NCBI GenBank assembly: GCA_964431965.1
Contig: CAYSLU010000001.1
Coordinates: 87,521 to 151,520, forward strand
Direction: 5' to 3'
DNA length: 64,000 nt
Source: CAYSLU01 sp964431965
GTDB lineage: Bacteria; Verrucomicrobiota; Kiritimatiellia; CAIKKV01; CAYSLU01
Shown here: piece by piece, positions 42,416-51,958 of the stretch
Position numbering within the stretch: the first letter of the stretch is position 1
Layout of the letters: the number at the start of each line of letters is the position of its first letter
Notes under the pieces: model-generated
Database searches by the model: none
The model's input: the letters and a program-made list of their open reading frames with translations, nothing else
What the model was told of the DNA's origin: nothing
Translations under genes and position numbers: made by a program

Positions 42416-45400
42416 TCACGGCAGGCTGCCGCGCTTGGCCGCCTGAGCGAGGACGGGCGGAACGAATCCTTCTTCCATGATCTCGAGAGCGCAGAGGATC
42501 GGCGCTGTTGCGGGGGTGAGGTCCGTGGCGGCCGGCACGAATTCGAGGGCGAGCGCATCGCCGGCCCGGATGTGCGGGAACTCCTTGACCAGCGCGGTGC
42601 GCACGCCGGCTTCCTTGGCGATGTCGAGGGCCTTGAGCACGGTCTGGCCCTGGAGCTTCACGTCGAACACGCGCTGGCCCGGCTTGGCGTCATCGACCTC
42701 GGCGAAGTGCAGACGCACGGTGAACGAGCGCGGGCCGGCCTGGGGCGGCGCGCCGATGCCCAGCGGCGCGAAGTTCCGGCATTGCTGGCGGCCTGCGATG
42801 CCGAGGTAGCAGAGCGCCTCGCCGCTGGCCGCCTGCGACTTGGGGTTCCACGCAGAGCCCGGGCTCGTGGCGGGCTGGTTGCTGGTGTCCTTCTGGTTCA
42901 TCTGGACGTTCACGGCCAGCCGGTCCTTCAGGAGACCGGCGTCGGCGATCGTCTTCCACGGGATTGCCAGCTCGAAGGCGAGCGGGGCCTCGTCCTTGCG
43001 GCTGGCGTTCTTCGGCGCGTCCGCCGGGTCGTCCGGCGGGGTCAGGCCGTCTTCGAGCCGGGGCGGCTGGGCAACGGGGAGCGCCTGCACGGCCATGACC
43101 GCGCTCTTCCACTCGCCGTTCCAGGCGGCGTCCTCTTTCGCGCCGGCCTGACTTAGGGCGTCGTACCGCGCACCCGAGGCCGAGACGCCGAGGTGGACGA
43201 CGTTGCTGGCCCGGCCGTCGCTCAAGAAGATCTCGAACGAATCGTCCTGCCACACGGTCGCGTCATCGCCCGATGTGGTCTTGGACCAGGGCGAAACCTT
43301 CCCGAGCCGGCTGACCACGGCGGGCCGGCGCGCCGCGACGTAGAGGTTCTCGGCGTCGTGCCGCACGAAGACCTCCGCGCGGGTGAAGGGCAGCCGGACC
43401 TGCGGGGCGCCCTGCCACACGGGCCCATCGAGCTTGCCGTTCAGCGCCGGCGGCTGGGTAGTCGGCGCGGAAACGATGGGCTTCAGGAAGTCGAGCTGAA
43501 CGTCCGCCTTGCGAACACCCCGGTAGCCCGACGCATAGATCCACGGCCGGTCCGTCCCCTGGATCGCGACGCGGTCCGCGTTGACGCGATAGGGACCGAA
43601 TGCCTTGCGGTTGCGGCCGGGAGACCAGTCCTTCGACCAGACCAGGCTGCCCCCGGTGTCCTCCTCGGGCCGGTACGCGTCGGCGGCTCCGAAGCACTCC
43701 ACCGCCAGCGGCACTTGTAGCGCGGCGGACATGACGCGGAGCCACACGCCATTGGCGCCGACGGCATATTGACTCCCGGCGGCAATCGGGAACGCGCGCG
43801 ACCGGTCGGCCGGGATGCGCGGGTAACCCAGCCACAGAGTTCCGCCATCGTCCCGGCGGTCGCCCGGTGCGCCGAGGTTGATGGCCGCCTGCCGCAGATA
43901 CGTGTCGGCCGGCCGGGCGAAAAAGAACGCCCAGTCCTCGTTGAGTCGGTGCTCGGCGGGCGCCATGACCAGCGTCGTGCGCACCGGGAACGGGCACTCG
44001 CAGTGGCCGGCCTCCTCCGAATAGATCAGGAGGCCCAGCGCCGCCACCTGCGGCGAACTGCAGCGGGCCTTGACGCCACCCAGCGGGCGCATCCCGCTAT
44101 CGTCCGCGAAATCGTAGATGGACTGCGAGCCGGAGCGCAAAACCTGCGACTGGGACAGGCCGCCGCACCCGCCTTTACGGAACATTTTGGGCTCCAGATC
44201 GCCCGTCAGCGGGTGGACCCGCGGCGCCTCGCGGGAGGCCGTGGTGTAATCCCCGTTGCCGCCGACGCCGCCTCCGCCCTTGATGGTATCGACGAGGATG
44301 GCGGTCGGCTTGCCCGCCTCGGCGGCGTTCGCCGTCGGGTCCAGCGTGACGCACGCCCAGCCGTTGTTCAGGCCGCTCGCCGTCCAGTCGCAGAACAGAT
44401 GCCGGCGTACGAGAGGCTCCTCCCGTCCGCCGTCGTGCGAGTTCAGCGTGACGGCAAAGCCGAAGCTCGACGGCTTGGAGCCCACCAGCTTCTCGAGCTC
44501 CGACCACGGAAGGAGCACGACCGTCTTCGTGCCCGTCGGTTCGCGGGTGCCGGCCACGTTGATCGCGGGATGGGCCGACCCGCTCCCGGGGGCCCACGAG
44601 GCCGGCGTGTCATTGTCGCGGGCCACGTGAATCCGGACCTGGAAGGTGCCGCGCTCATACAAGCCGTACCGCGCCTCCAGAGGGCGGAAGTCGAAGAACA
44701 GATCCCAGCCGTCGAGCTTGGTGACCAGCGGGTCCTTGGTGGTGAGCGTCAACTCGAGCCCGCGCGCCGTGGACTCCATGGCGATTGCGCCCGACCGGCG
44801 CGGATCCACCTCCAGCGACCACTTCTTTGCCGCCTTCAACGAGACCGGTTCGGGCGGATTGAACGGGGCGGCGATCTTCAGCTGCTCCCCGGTGTGCGCG
44901 TCCAACTGGATGCGGCCGGCCCGCTGGCTCTTCGCGGGGAGCGCCTGGCCCAGGGCGCTGGAAAGCTCGTCGCCAACCGCCTCGAAATAGGCGGCGCCCA
45001 ACTGCACATACACGTAGTCGTCATCCGCCTGATACCCGCAGCCCAGGTCGCCCCGCTCATGCTTCGTCTGATCGGCCACCGGATAGATCACGCCGTCCAC
45101 GGTGCAGTAGTCCGGCGCCGACGGCGGGATGAGATGCGACCACAGGATGGCGCCGTTGTAGGCGTCCACGGCCGTGAGCGACTGCTCGCCCTTTACGATA
45201 TAGCGGCCATTGGCCACCACGGGGCCGCCGCCGCCAATGACGCCCTGAACCTGCCAGGTGCCGGGGCCGCCGTACCACAGGGGGCGCAGCGGCCACTTGA
45301 CGCGCTGATCGAAGGGCACGCCCTTGTTGCGAGCGGTATCCCAGTCCAATGCGCCGGGCAGCTTGCCGCGTGACACGAAGCACTCGCCCGGGGCTGCGTG

Positions 45401-47185
45401 GATCTCCGCCTCGATGGCTCCGGTGTTCTTCACGAATGCTTCCGCCTCAGCCGCCTTCAGCCCGGGAACCAGCAGCAGACCGCCGCAGGGGTGGAGCACC
45501 CGGTAGAGCTCCTTCGCCGAGAGCCCCGGAACCGGCCCCGCCACGATCACCGCGTTGGCGAAGAACTGGGCGAATGGAAGATCGGTCATGCTCTTGACGC
45601 TCTGGACGTGCACGCGGGTTCCGTACAAAGCCGTCCGGGCCAGCAGCTGCTCCCGTAGCGCGGCCGCCTTCGTCTCGTCGGTCAGCGCGTTGATGATCCG
45701 GAGCTGCGTGTTGGCCGCGAGGGTCGTGGAGAACGTGCCGTCGGCATCGCCGACCACCAAGGCGAACCCGCGATCCATGCCGGCCTTGTGGAGTGGCCCG
45801 ACTATCGCGGCGACCCCTGCGGACGGAGGCGGCTGGGCGGCCGATCGGATTGCCGCCGCTGGATCGTGCACGGCCGCTGTTGCTTCCGTCCCTCTGGCCG
45901 CCGGTTCAAAGCAATAGACCACCCCGCGGCTGGTGCCCACATATAGCCGCCCGTCGGCCACGGCGATCTCTCTCGCCTCGCCGGTGACCGCAGCGCGCCA
46001 CAGCACGCGCTCCGTATCCGGGTCCTGCGCGATGATCGCATCCTCTTCGCCCATCAGCAGGGCGCCGCCCGCCAGCGCCACACCGTACGCCACGCGCGCG
46101 TAGAGCTTTCCCTCGCGGACCACGGCGCTGACCTTGGTCCGATCGTGGACCTGCCCGAGCTTCGGGGGGGTGATCTTCGCCTGCGGGACGTCCTCCTTGC
46201 CCCAGCCGCGCGGGGCCGCTCCGCTGTCGAGCGAGAACGGGGAGAATGAGAGTATGTCCTCATGGTGCCGGTAGAACCCGTACACCTTTCCCTGGTCGAT
46301 GGTGACGGGCGCCCGCCCGCCGCCGCCTTTCGGGGAGGGGATGCCGGTGCGCCGGTCAAGTGCCGTCGGTCCCGAGTTGCCGTTGGGAACGAGGAGCGTG
46401 TCCTTCCAGAGAAGCAGATTCCCCTGGGGATTGGCGCCGACGGCGCCGTTGGCGGCGAATTCGCCGTTGTGCCCGCCCACGGTCTCCTTGCTGGGATCCG
46501 CCGAGGCCGGGAAATCGACCATCACGACCGACGAGAGTCCCAGCGTGTCGTTGCACCAGACGACCTTGCCCGTGTCGGCCTGGAGGGCGTAGACGAACAC
46601 GCCCTCCATATTCCACATCCCCGCGACGCCGTATACCACGCCGTCGGCCACCAGCACGCCCGTGCGCACGGGCCAGCGCGAGATCATTCGATGATTGCCG
46701 ACCATCCGCTCGTCGTGTGGTGCGGCCTGAAACTTCCAAGCCAGCTTCCCCGTCCCGGCGTCCAAACAGTAGACAAACCCGTCGTCCGAGGCGAAGAACA
46801 CCTTGCCGCTGTCGATCTGGGGCGCAAAGCGGACCGGGCCGCCGGCGATGAAGTGCCACTTCTCCTGGCCGGTCTTCGCGTCCAGCGCGCGGACGGTGTC
46901 ATCGGCGGATGAGCCGAAGCAGACGATGCCGCCGGCGATCACCGGATGCGGCGCATAGTCGAAGTCCGTCCGGTTCAGGAGCCGGAATGTGTCCGGCCAC
47001 GCCGGACTCGGCGGCTGGGCGCAGCGGTACTCCCAAGCCAGGCGCAGCGGGAAGGTCGGCGACTCTGCCGACACGCTGCTGCGTTGGACATCGTGCTTGT
47101 AAGCCGGCCAGTCGGCGGCCCTGAGCGCGGGCGCGAGGACGACGGCGACGGCGATGGCGATCCCCCGGGTGCGGGTGCGTTTCAA
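42416..47185 (-). CDS. Giant PQQ / Rossmann / PQQ protein with DOMON, CBM9 and malectin-like domains, copy D
   Basis: About 1589 residues, the longest of the family. A signal peptide (GIAIAVAVVLAPALRAA) precedes DWPAYKHDVQRSSV. The first propeller (VFFASDDGFVYCLDAGTGKL) is followed by a Rossmann domain (MDRGFALVVGDADGTF; LYRVLHPCGGLLLVPG). The second propeller carries an inserted DOMON/CBM9-like domain (RGTFQVRIHVARDND) and ends AGHCECPFPVRTTLVMAP, equivalent to the GCxC end of A and B. The added C-terminus has a CBM9-type domain (LNGKLDGPVWQGAPQVRLPF; DDSFEIFLSDG) and a malectin-like one (FTVRLHFAEVDD). No ATG fits; the TTG at 47185 follows GGAG by seven bases. The added domains imply carbohydrate binding. 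It lies downstream of a GH16 gene on the same strand. Confidence 0.75.
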   Translation of the reverse strand: MKRTRTRGIAIAVAVVLAPALRAADWPAYKHDVQRSSVSAESPTFPLRLAWEYRCAQPPSPAWPDTFRLLNRTDFDYAPHPVIAGGIVCFGSSADDTVRALDAKTGQEKWHFIAGGPVRFAPQIDSGKVFFASDDGFVYCLDAGTGKLAWKFQAAPHDERMVGNHRMISRWPVRTGVLVADGVVYGVAGMWNMEGVFVYALQADTGKVVWCNDTLGLSSVVMVDFPASADPSKETVGGHNGEFAANGAVGANPQGNLLLWKDTLLVPNGNSGPTALDRRTGIPSPKGGGGRAPVTIDQGKVYGFYRHHEDILSFSPFSLDSGAAPRGWGKEDVPQAKITPPKLGQVHDRTKVSAVVREGKLYARVAYGVALAGGALLMGEEDAIIAQDPDTERVLWRAAVTGEAREIAVADGRLYVGTSRGVVYCFEPAARGTEATAAVHDPAAAIRSAAQPPPSAGVAAIVGPLHKAGMDRGFALVVGDADGTFSTTLAANTQLRIINALTDETKAAALREQLLARTALYGTRVHVQSVKSMTDLPFAQFFANAVIVAGPVPGLSAKELYRVLHPCGGLLLVPGLKAAEAEAFVKNTGAIEAEIHAAPGECFVSRGKLPGALDWDTARNKGVPFDQRVKWPLRPLWYGGPGTWQVQGVIGGGGPVVANGRYIVKGEQSLTAVDAYNGAILWSHLIPPSAPDYCTVDGVIYPVADQTKHERGDLGCGYQADDDYVYVQLGAAYFEAVGDELSSALGQALPAKSQRAGRIQLDAHTGEQLKIAAPFNPPEPVSLKAAKKWSLEVDPRRSGAIAMESTARGLELTLTTKDPLVTKLDGWDLFFDFRPLEARYGLYERGTFQVRIHVARDNDTPASWAPGSGSAHPAINVAGTREPTGTKTVVLLPWSELEKLVGSKPSSFGFAVTLNSHDGGREEPLVRRHLFCDWTASGLNNGWACVTLDPTANAAEAGKPTAILVDTIKGGGGVGGNGDYTTASREAPRVHPLTGDLEPKMFRKGGCGGLSQSQVLRSGSQSIYDFADDSGMRPLGGVKARCSSPQVAALGLLIYSEEAGHCECPFPVRTTLVMAPAEHRLNEDWAFFFARPADTYLRQAAINLGAPGDRRDDGGTLWLGYPRIPADRSRAFPIAAGSQYAVGANGVWLRVMSAALQVPLAVECFGAADAYRPEEDTGGSLVWSKDWSPGRNRKAFGPYRVNADRVAIQGTDRPWIYASGYRGVRKADVQLDFLKPIVSAPTTQPPALNGKLDGPVWQGAPQVRLPFTRAEVFVRHDAENLYVAARRPAVVSRLGKVSPWSKTTSGDDATVWQDDSFEIFLSDGRASNVVHLGVSASGARYDALSQAGAKEDAAWNGEWKSAVMAVQALPVAQPPRLEDGLTPPDDPADAPKNASRKDEAPLAFELAIPWKTIADAGLLKDRLAVNVQMNQKDTSNQPATSPGSAWNPKSQAASGEALCYLGIAGRQQCRNFAPLGIGAPPQAGPRSFTVRLHFAEVDDAKPGQRVFDVKLQGQTVLKALDIAKEAGVRTALVKEFPHIRAGDALALEFVPAATDLTPATAPILCALEIMEEGFVPPVLAQAAKRGSLP

Positions 47186-47244
47186 TGAATGGCTCCTGTA
47201 TTGATTGGTGGCCCGTGGCCAGGCCAGCCGAGCACGTTCGATCG

Positions 47245-48150
47245 TTATCTCCCGCCGTCCGGCTGCGGCCCCTCTCCCGTCACAGTCTGCTGCGTCGGGC
47301 GATCCTTCCACACCCGCACGTAGTCCACCTCAAACTCCGTTGGAAAGCCGTCCGGCGAGGGCTTGGCCGCGTATGGGTGGCGCAAGCCGAGCGAGACCAC
47401 GAGATCCAGCGGCTGGTCCCAGAAGTCGTTCTTGCGAGTCCGCACCAGGCGGCCGTCGATGTACCACCGGATCTGCGACTCCTCCCACTCGATCCCGTAG
47501 ACGTGGAAGTCCGCGCGGGGGTCGGCCTTCGTGTCCGCGTCCCGCGCTTCGCTGATAAAGGGCCTCTGGTCTCCGGGCGCCCGGCGCGTGGTGAACTTGG
47601 CGTGTCGGAAGACGAAGCAGTTGGCGCCGGCCAGTTGCACGCGCGTCGACTGCGTCAGCTCGAAATCCATCTCCGTCCAGACATTCGACTCCGAGCGAAA
47701 CAGCCAGAACGCCGGGCTGGCGCCCGGATAGAGCGGCGCGGCCTTGAGGCGGGTTTCGAAGTAGCCATATCGGATGGGAGGCGCCTTGCTCCGGATGGCG
47801 CCAGAGGTATAGAAGAGCTTCTTGCTCCCGCCCTTGCGCATGGCGTCATGCTCCGCGTACTGCAGCCGCAGCTTCAGGAGGCCGTCCTCGACGCGCACAT
47901 TCCCGGGCTCCCACGACCAGAGGCCCCAGTCGCTGATGTCGTTGTTCCACTTGCCGACGTCCAGCGAGGGGCCGCCGAACTCGTCCGAGAACTCGCTTTG
48001 CAGGGCCCAGGTCTGCCCCGTCGCCGACAGCGGCTGCGGCGCGTCCACGCCATGTGACGACGGAACAAGGCCCAGCGCGACCAGGCAGACGACTAGAAGG
48101 GACCGGGTCGACGGCGCCGGTCCGCGGTGCATGTTCGGAGGAGTTCTCAT
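47245..48150 (-). CDS. GH16-family glycoside hydrolase
   Basis: A 301-residue exported protein. The signal peptide (SLLVVCLVALGLVPSSHG) is followed by SEFSDEFGGPSLDVGKWNND, the usual GH16 opening. The catalytic motif ExDxE is present as WTEMDFELTQ (~residues 163-167), with FHVYGIEWEESQIRWYIDG and the final VDYVRVWKD strand. GH16 enzymes cleave beta-1,3/1,4-galactans, glucans or sulfated algal polysaccharides; the EMDFE form resembles agarase/porphyranase-like members more than laminarinases, but the substrate is not certain. The ATG overlaps the previous gene's stop (ATGA), so expression is coupled. PQQ copy D follows 59 bases later. Confidence 0.88.
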   Translation of the reverse strand: MRTPPNMHRGPAPSTRSLLVVCLVALGLVPSSHGVDAPQPLSATGQTWALQSEFSDEFGGPSLDVGKWNNDISDWGLWSWEPGNVRVEDGLLKLRLQYAEHDAMRKGGSKKLFYTSGAIRSKAPPIRYGYFETRLKAAPLYPGASPAFWLFRSESNVWTEMDFELTQSTRVQLAGANCFVFRHAKFTTRRAPGDQRPFISEARDADTKADPRADFHVYGIEWEESQIRWYIDGRLVRTRKNDFWDQPLDLVVSLGLRHPYAAKPSPDGFPTEFEVDYVRVWKDRPTQQTVTGEGPQPDGGR

Positions 48151-50756
48151 GGCTGTTTCTTCTCTGGTTTCTGGTCCGCAGCGGCGCGGGTCGGGGTGTT
48201 CGTCGCGGCCGCGATGGGCGCGGCGCCAAAAGGCGCGAGCGTGTACTTCAGTGTGACCCGATCGGCGGGCGTAGGCTTGGGCGCCGGCTCGACCAGCATG
48301 ATGAGCAGCGTGTTGTTCTCGCCGAGCTTGACCGGCATGGGCTTCTCAAACCGGACCTCGACCCCGAACCCGCCGCGGTCGATTCGGACCGTGCGGGCCT
48401 GGATGGGCTCGGTCGTCAGCGCCGCGCCGTCCTCGGCTGTCACCGCGGTCGCGGTTTTGCGGTCGGGCCCCTTGGGCAGGAAGGGGATCATCTCCGCCGC
48501 GAGGCGCAGCTCGGACCAGTTGGCCTCGTGGCCCCACAGGTAGACGGTCGCCGCGAAGTCGGACTTGGCGAGCTGCACGGAGCAGTCGATCGAGTCGGGA
48601 TTGAAGGTGTAGCTGCGCGTCACCTTGAGGTGGGCGCCGCGGATCTCGCCGGAGCTTGTGACCGTGTTGCCCGCCAGCCGCGCGTTGTCGTGCTCGCTGA
48701 TGCCCGATACGACCGGGAAGCCGTCCCACCGTTCGCCCACGAGCGAGTGGATGTGGAAATTGGACCACTGGCTCGGATGCATGCCCCGGCCATACTGCTC
48801 GTTCAGCGTCGACGCGAGGACCGGGCCCCTTCCGGGGACGGTCACCTGGCAGAGCATGCCGCCGCCAAATCCGAGCTGACCTTGGAACGTCTCGCTGAGC
48901 CACTCGGGGGACAGGCGGCCGTGGAATGTCAGGACGTAATATCCGCTGCGCCGGGCGGCAAACCATTCGTGGCCGTCGTTGACGTCGACCGCGAGATCGG
49001 GCCCGGGGTCGCCCTTCCAGGGATGAGCGTCGTTGTCCCACAGGGGCACGGTGCTCTGGCTCGGACCGCCGCTCGTGCGTCCGGACCAGGCGCTGGCCGC
49101 GATGGCGGCCCCGCGGTTCTTGCCGGCGTTGGCCTCGCGGCAGTAGATGTAGCTGTAGAGTTCGTAGTAGCGGTCCATGACCTTCTGGAAGCGCGGATCG
49201 TCGGTGGCGTCGCCCAGGATGCCTCCGCCCTTGACCCACGTGTTCCCGGTGGCTTTCCAGTTGTTCATGATGTACGAGCCGTACAGCATGTCGTGCCCGA
49301 AGTGCTCCTGCGAATCGCCGGAGCGCGACAGCCCCGAGCCGGGTCCCCAGCCCTCGGTGGCCCATCGCTGCCAGTAGGTCTCGAAGCGCTCCTTCTGCAT
49401 GGCGTCGCCGGTGGCGCTTTGGCAGTACCAGAGCGCCACCGGAATCTGCGAGAACGCGTTGCCGTTCACCTTCTCGATGCTGGCCGCGAAACTCAGGCGG
49501 TCGCCGGCCATGATCAGCCCCTCGCGGATGATGGCCTTGACGTCGGCCGGCACGTCCTCTCGCCGCATCAGGATCCAGCCTGGGCGGAAGATATCGCAGC
49601 CGTAGTAGCCCATGGCGTACGACCAGTTGGGCCACGACGCAACACCGCGGCCGTCGCTGGTCTCGAGCATGCGGAAGCCGTTGGCGAGCGCCTCAAGGCT
49701 CTTACGCAGGGCCTTCTGCTTCTCGTCCGCGTCCAGCTTGTTGGCCCTGAGCCACTCGTGGAAGCGGACCTGGAACGGGTGCCAGAAGACCTGGTCGTCC
49801 GACTCGATCGTTCCGCCGCGGATCGCGCGCGCGGTCGCTTCGTCGGGGCAGAATACCGCGGCGCTGCCCATGCCGACGTAGTCGGCGTAGCCCTTGCCCG
49901 CCTGCACGAAGTTGACCTTGACCAGGTAGTCGTTGGGGCCGTCCGAAACCTCGAGCTTCAGGAGCTTGCCTTCGAACTGGCCCGCGGACAGGGCGGCGGT
50001 GGTCTCTTTCCACGGGTCTCCGGCGGGCGAGGCGAACCCGCCGGCGGCCACGCCGTCGAAGAGCACGGCGCCGTCGGGAGCGGTGAGCGTGAAGCGGCGC
50101 GACTGCGGATAGTCCGGCTCGGCGATGGCGAAGAACAGGCCGCTCGTCCCCTTGGGAACATAGATGAAGGTCTTCTTCAGCGACGCGTCGTGGCCCTGCA
50201 TCCAGCTCGGGTGTCCCGAGACACCGTGCTGGAGGCCGGGGGTCAGGCGCAGCGTGACGTAGTGGTCCGGCATGCCGGCCAGGACGACCCGGTAGATACC
50301 TTTCTTACCGCCCTTGATGGGCCGATCGAACGTGCGCTTCACGATGGTGTTGAGCCGGCCCGGGTCGGACCAGGCGCTCCAGCGGATCAGCGGAACCGTG
50401 CCCTTGGCGTAGGCGTTGACGAAGCACTGGAGTTCGTGGTCCCACCCGCCGATGCGGTCCGGCATGTTCGCCGTCGCGCAGCCGTCGTCCGGGATGACCT
50501 CGCGCACGACGGGCTGGCCATCGGGGTCATAGACCTTGAGCAGCACCTCGCGCGGGCCGTTGGCGTAGAGGTTGATGTCGCGAACGTCGAGGCTGACCGT
50601 GAAGTCCTTGCCGTCCGGGTTGCTCACATAGGCGGTGATGCCTTCGTGCAGGCGGTAGAACGGATCGGCGGCCGTCGCCCGCGCCTGGGCAGGGGCCGGT
50701 CGCGCGGGCAGCATGGCAACGGCGATCAGGCAGATTGTCTTCGTCAGTGTGTTCAT
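48147..50756 (-). CDS. Exported lyase-like protein (helical toroid plus beta-sandwich)
   Basis: About 869 residues with a signal peptide (TICLIAVAMLPARPAPAQA). The first ~270 residues are beta-rich (VSLDVRDINLYANGPREVLL). A helical middle follows (WPNWSYAMGYYGCDIFRPGW, AFSQIPVALWYCQSATGDAM, SRSGDSQEHFGHDMLYGSYI). The end is a beta-sandwich after QLGFGGGMLCQVTVPGRGPV. This resembles alpha/alpha-toroid polysaccharide lyases, and the GFGGG turn is shared with 33940-36111. Tyr, His and Arg candidates in the toroid cannot be assigned. The ATG at 50756, seven bases after AGGG, is preferred to that at 50762. It is coupled to the GH16 gene. Confidence 0.68.
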   Translation of the reverse strand: MNTLTKTICLIAVAMLPARPAPAQARATAADPFYRLHEGITAYVSNPDGKDFTVSLDVRDINLYANGPREVLLKVYDPDGQPVVREVIPDDGCATANMPDRIGGWDHELQCFVNAYAKGTVPLIRWSAWSDPGRLNTIVKRTFDRPIKGGKKGIYRVVLAGMPDHYVTLRLTPGLQHGVSGHPSWMQGHDASLKKTFIYVPKGTSGLFFAIAEPDYPQSRRFTLTAPDGAVLFDGVAAGGFASPAGDPWKETTAALSAGQFEGKLLKLEVSDGPNDYLVKVNFVQAGKGYADYVGMGSAAVFCPDEATARAIRGGTIESDDQVFWHPFQVRFHEWLRANKLDADEKQKALRKSLEALANGFRMLETSDGRGVASWPNWSYAMGYYGCDIFRPGWILMRREDVPADVKAIIREGLIMAGDRLSFAASIEKVNGNAFSQIPVALWYCQSATGDAMQKERFETYWQRWATEGWGPGSGLSRSGDSQEHFGHDMLYGSYIMNNWKATGNTWVKGGGILGDATDDPRFQKVMDRYYELYSYIYCREANAGKNRGAAIAASAWSGRTSGGPSQSTVPLWDNDAHPWKGDPGPDLAVDVNDGHEWFAARRSGYYVLTFHGRLSPEWLSETFQGQLGFGGGMLCQVTVPGRGPVLASTLNEQYGRGMHPSQWSNFHIHSLVGERWDGFPVVSGISEHDNARLAGNTVTSSGEIRGAHLKVTRSYTFNPDSIDCSVQLAKSDFAATVYLWGHEANWSELRLAAEMIPFLPKGPDRKTATAVTAEDGAALTTEPIQARTVRIDRGGFGVEVRFEKPMPVKLGENNTLLIMLVEPAPKPTPADRVTLKYTLAPFGAAPIAAATNTPTRAAADQKPEKKQP

Positions 50757-50786
50757 GTTCATTCCCTGTGGCAGACTGTGGGCGGA

Positions 50787-50856
50787 GACCTTGGGCCTTA
50801 GACCCTGGACCTTGGACCTTAGACCATAGACTTTGGACCACTGACCACTGATGACT
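50787..50856. repeat. Ten tandem 7-bp repeats (GACCNNN)
   Basis: Consecutive heptads read GACCTTG, GGCCTTA, GACCCTG, GACCTTG, GACCTTA, GACCATA, GACTTTG, GACCACT, GACCACT, GATGACT. They fill almost the whole gap between the regulator gene and the lyase-like gene, inside the presumed leader of the latter. Confidence 0.8.
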
Positions 50857-51949
50857 ACTGCTCCCCATCCACCGTCGGCAGTTCACTCTCCAGGAGCGGA
50901 TCGACTGTCACGGACTCGGGCACTGGTTCGCCGAGGCGCTTGCGGTCGATCAGGTCGATTGCCAGGCCGAGCAGATCCTTCGCGGCATAGCCCAGGCGGC
51001 GGACCGGTAGCGCGGGCGGGGCGGCTCCGTGGAAGCTGCAGTGACCGATGACCTCGACATCGACGCCCGGGTGCAGCCGCTCCTCGTGGAGTCCGGCCAG
51101 GGTGGGCTCGACCAGATGCTCGTCCGTCACCAGGATCCCGTCCGGCCGGCGGTTGGCCCCCGGCGACATCACGGCGCGGATGGCGTGGCGCGCCCACTGC
51201 GAATGCTGGAGGCCGATCCCCTGGATCCAGGCGGGCTCTGTCTTGAGGCCGCGGCTTGCGGCGGCGCGCGCCAGGTAGTCCAGCCTGCGGCTCGACGTCG
51301 TGGCGGCGGCGATCATCGCGATGCGGCGGCATCCGTGGGCCTTCAGCGCGTCGAGTCCGCGGTCGATGAACCGGTGCGGATCGAGGTGTACGCGGAGCGC
51401 GCCGGGTATGTCGGCCGTGTCTCCGAACACCACGCAGGGCATCCGGGCCGTGCGCAGGAGGTCGTTGCCCAGGGGCGTGTAGGGGTTCAGAAGGATCAGC
51501 CCGGCCAGGCGCTCGTTGCGGACGCACGCATCGAGGCGGAGCCGGGTCTCGTCGTTGGGCGGCGCGCCTTGTTGGATGAAGAAGGACAGGATCTTCCGGT
51601 GATCGCGCCGCGACAGGGCCGTCGCCTCCAGCTCCAAGGCATAGTGGAACTGCGACCGTTGCCACCACAGGTTCTGGGGCACGCTGTGTTGGATGATCAG
51701 CCCGTAGTGGCACAGGTGGGGCGGGTGGTCGGTCACGAAGGTGCCGTGCCGTGGCCGGGCGTGCAGAAATCCCTCCTGCTTGAGCGTGTCCTGGGCCTTC
51801 TGCAGGGTCGTGCTGCACGCGCCGTACTCGCGCATCAACTCCGTTCGGTTCGGAAGCCGGCTTCCGGGCGCGTACGTCCCTTGGGAGATCCTCCGACGCA
51901 GGATATCGACCAGCGGCTCACCGCGCGGATCTCGGGACAGCGAGGACAT
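50855..51949 (-). CDS. GntR-type regulator with LacI/periplasmic-binding-like sensor domain
   Basis: A 364-residue protein. Residues ~8-75 form a GntR winged helix (GEPLVDILRRRISQGTYAPG; LPNRTELMREYGACSTTLQK; HARPRHGTFV). Residues ~80-345 are a sugar-binding type I periplasmic-binding fold as in LacI (HYGLIIQHSVPQ; LAGLILLNPYTPLG; GCRRIAMIAAATTSSRRLDY; PDGILVTDEHLVEPTLAGL). This combination is typical of AraR-like regulators of carbohydrate utilisation. It is encoded immediately upstream of, and in the same direction as, the lyase/GH16/PQQ-D genes and probably controls them. Its own promoter region has an inverted repeat (51970-52005). Confidence 0.88.
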   Translation of the reverse strand: MSSLSRDPRGEPLVDILRRRISQGTYAPGSRLPNRTELMREYGACSTTLQKAQDTLKQEGFLHARPRHGTFVTDHPPHLCHYGLIIQHSVPQNLWWQRSQFHYALELEATALSRRDHRKILSFFIQQGAPPNDETRLRLDACVRNERLAGLILLNPYTPLGNDLLRTARMPCVVFGDTADIPGALRVHLDPHRFIDRGLDALKAHGCRRIAMIAAATTSSRRLDYLARAAASRGLKTEPAWIQGIGLQHSQWARHAIRAVMSPGANRRPDGILVTDEHLVEPTLAGLHEERLHPGVDVEVIGHCSFHGAAPPALPVRRLGYAAKDLLGLAIDLIDRKRLGEPVPESVTVDPLLESELPTVDGEQ

Positions 51950-51958
51950 ACGAGCTTA

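Noticed and set aside
48054..50801. A 915-residue + strand open frame
   Set aside because: It lies antisense to the exported lyase-like gene, which has a signal peptide and protein-like composition; this one does not.
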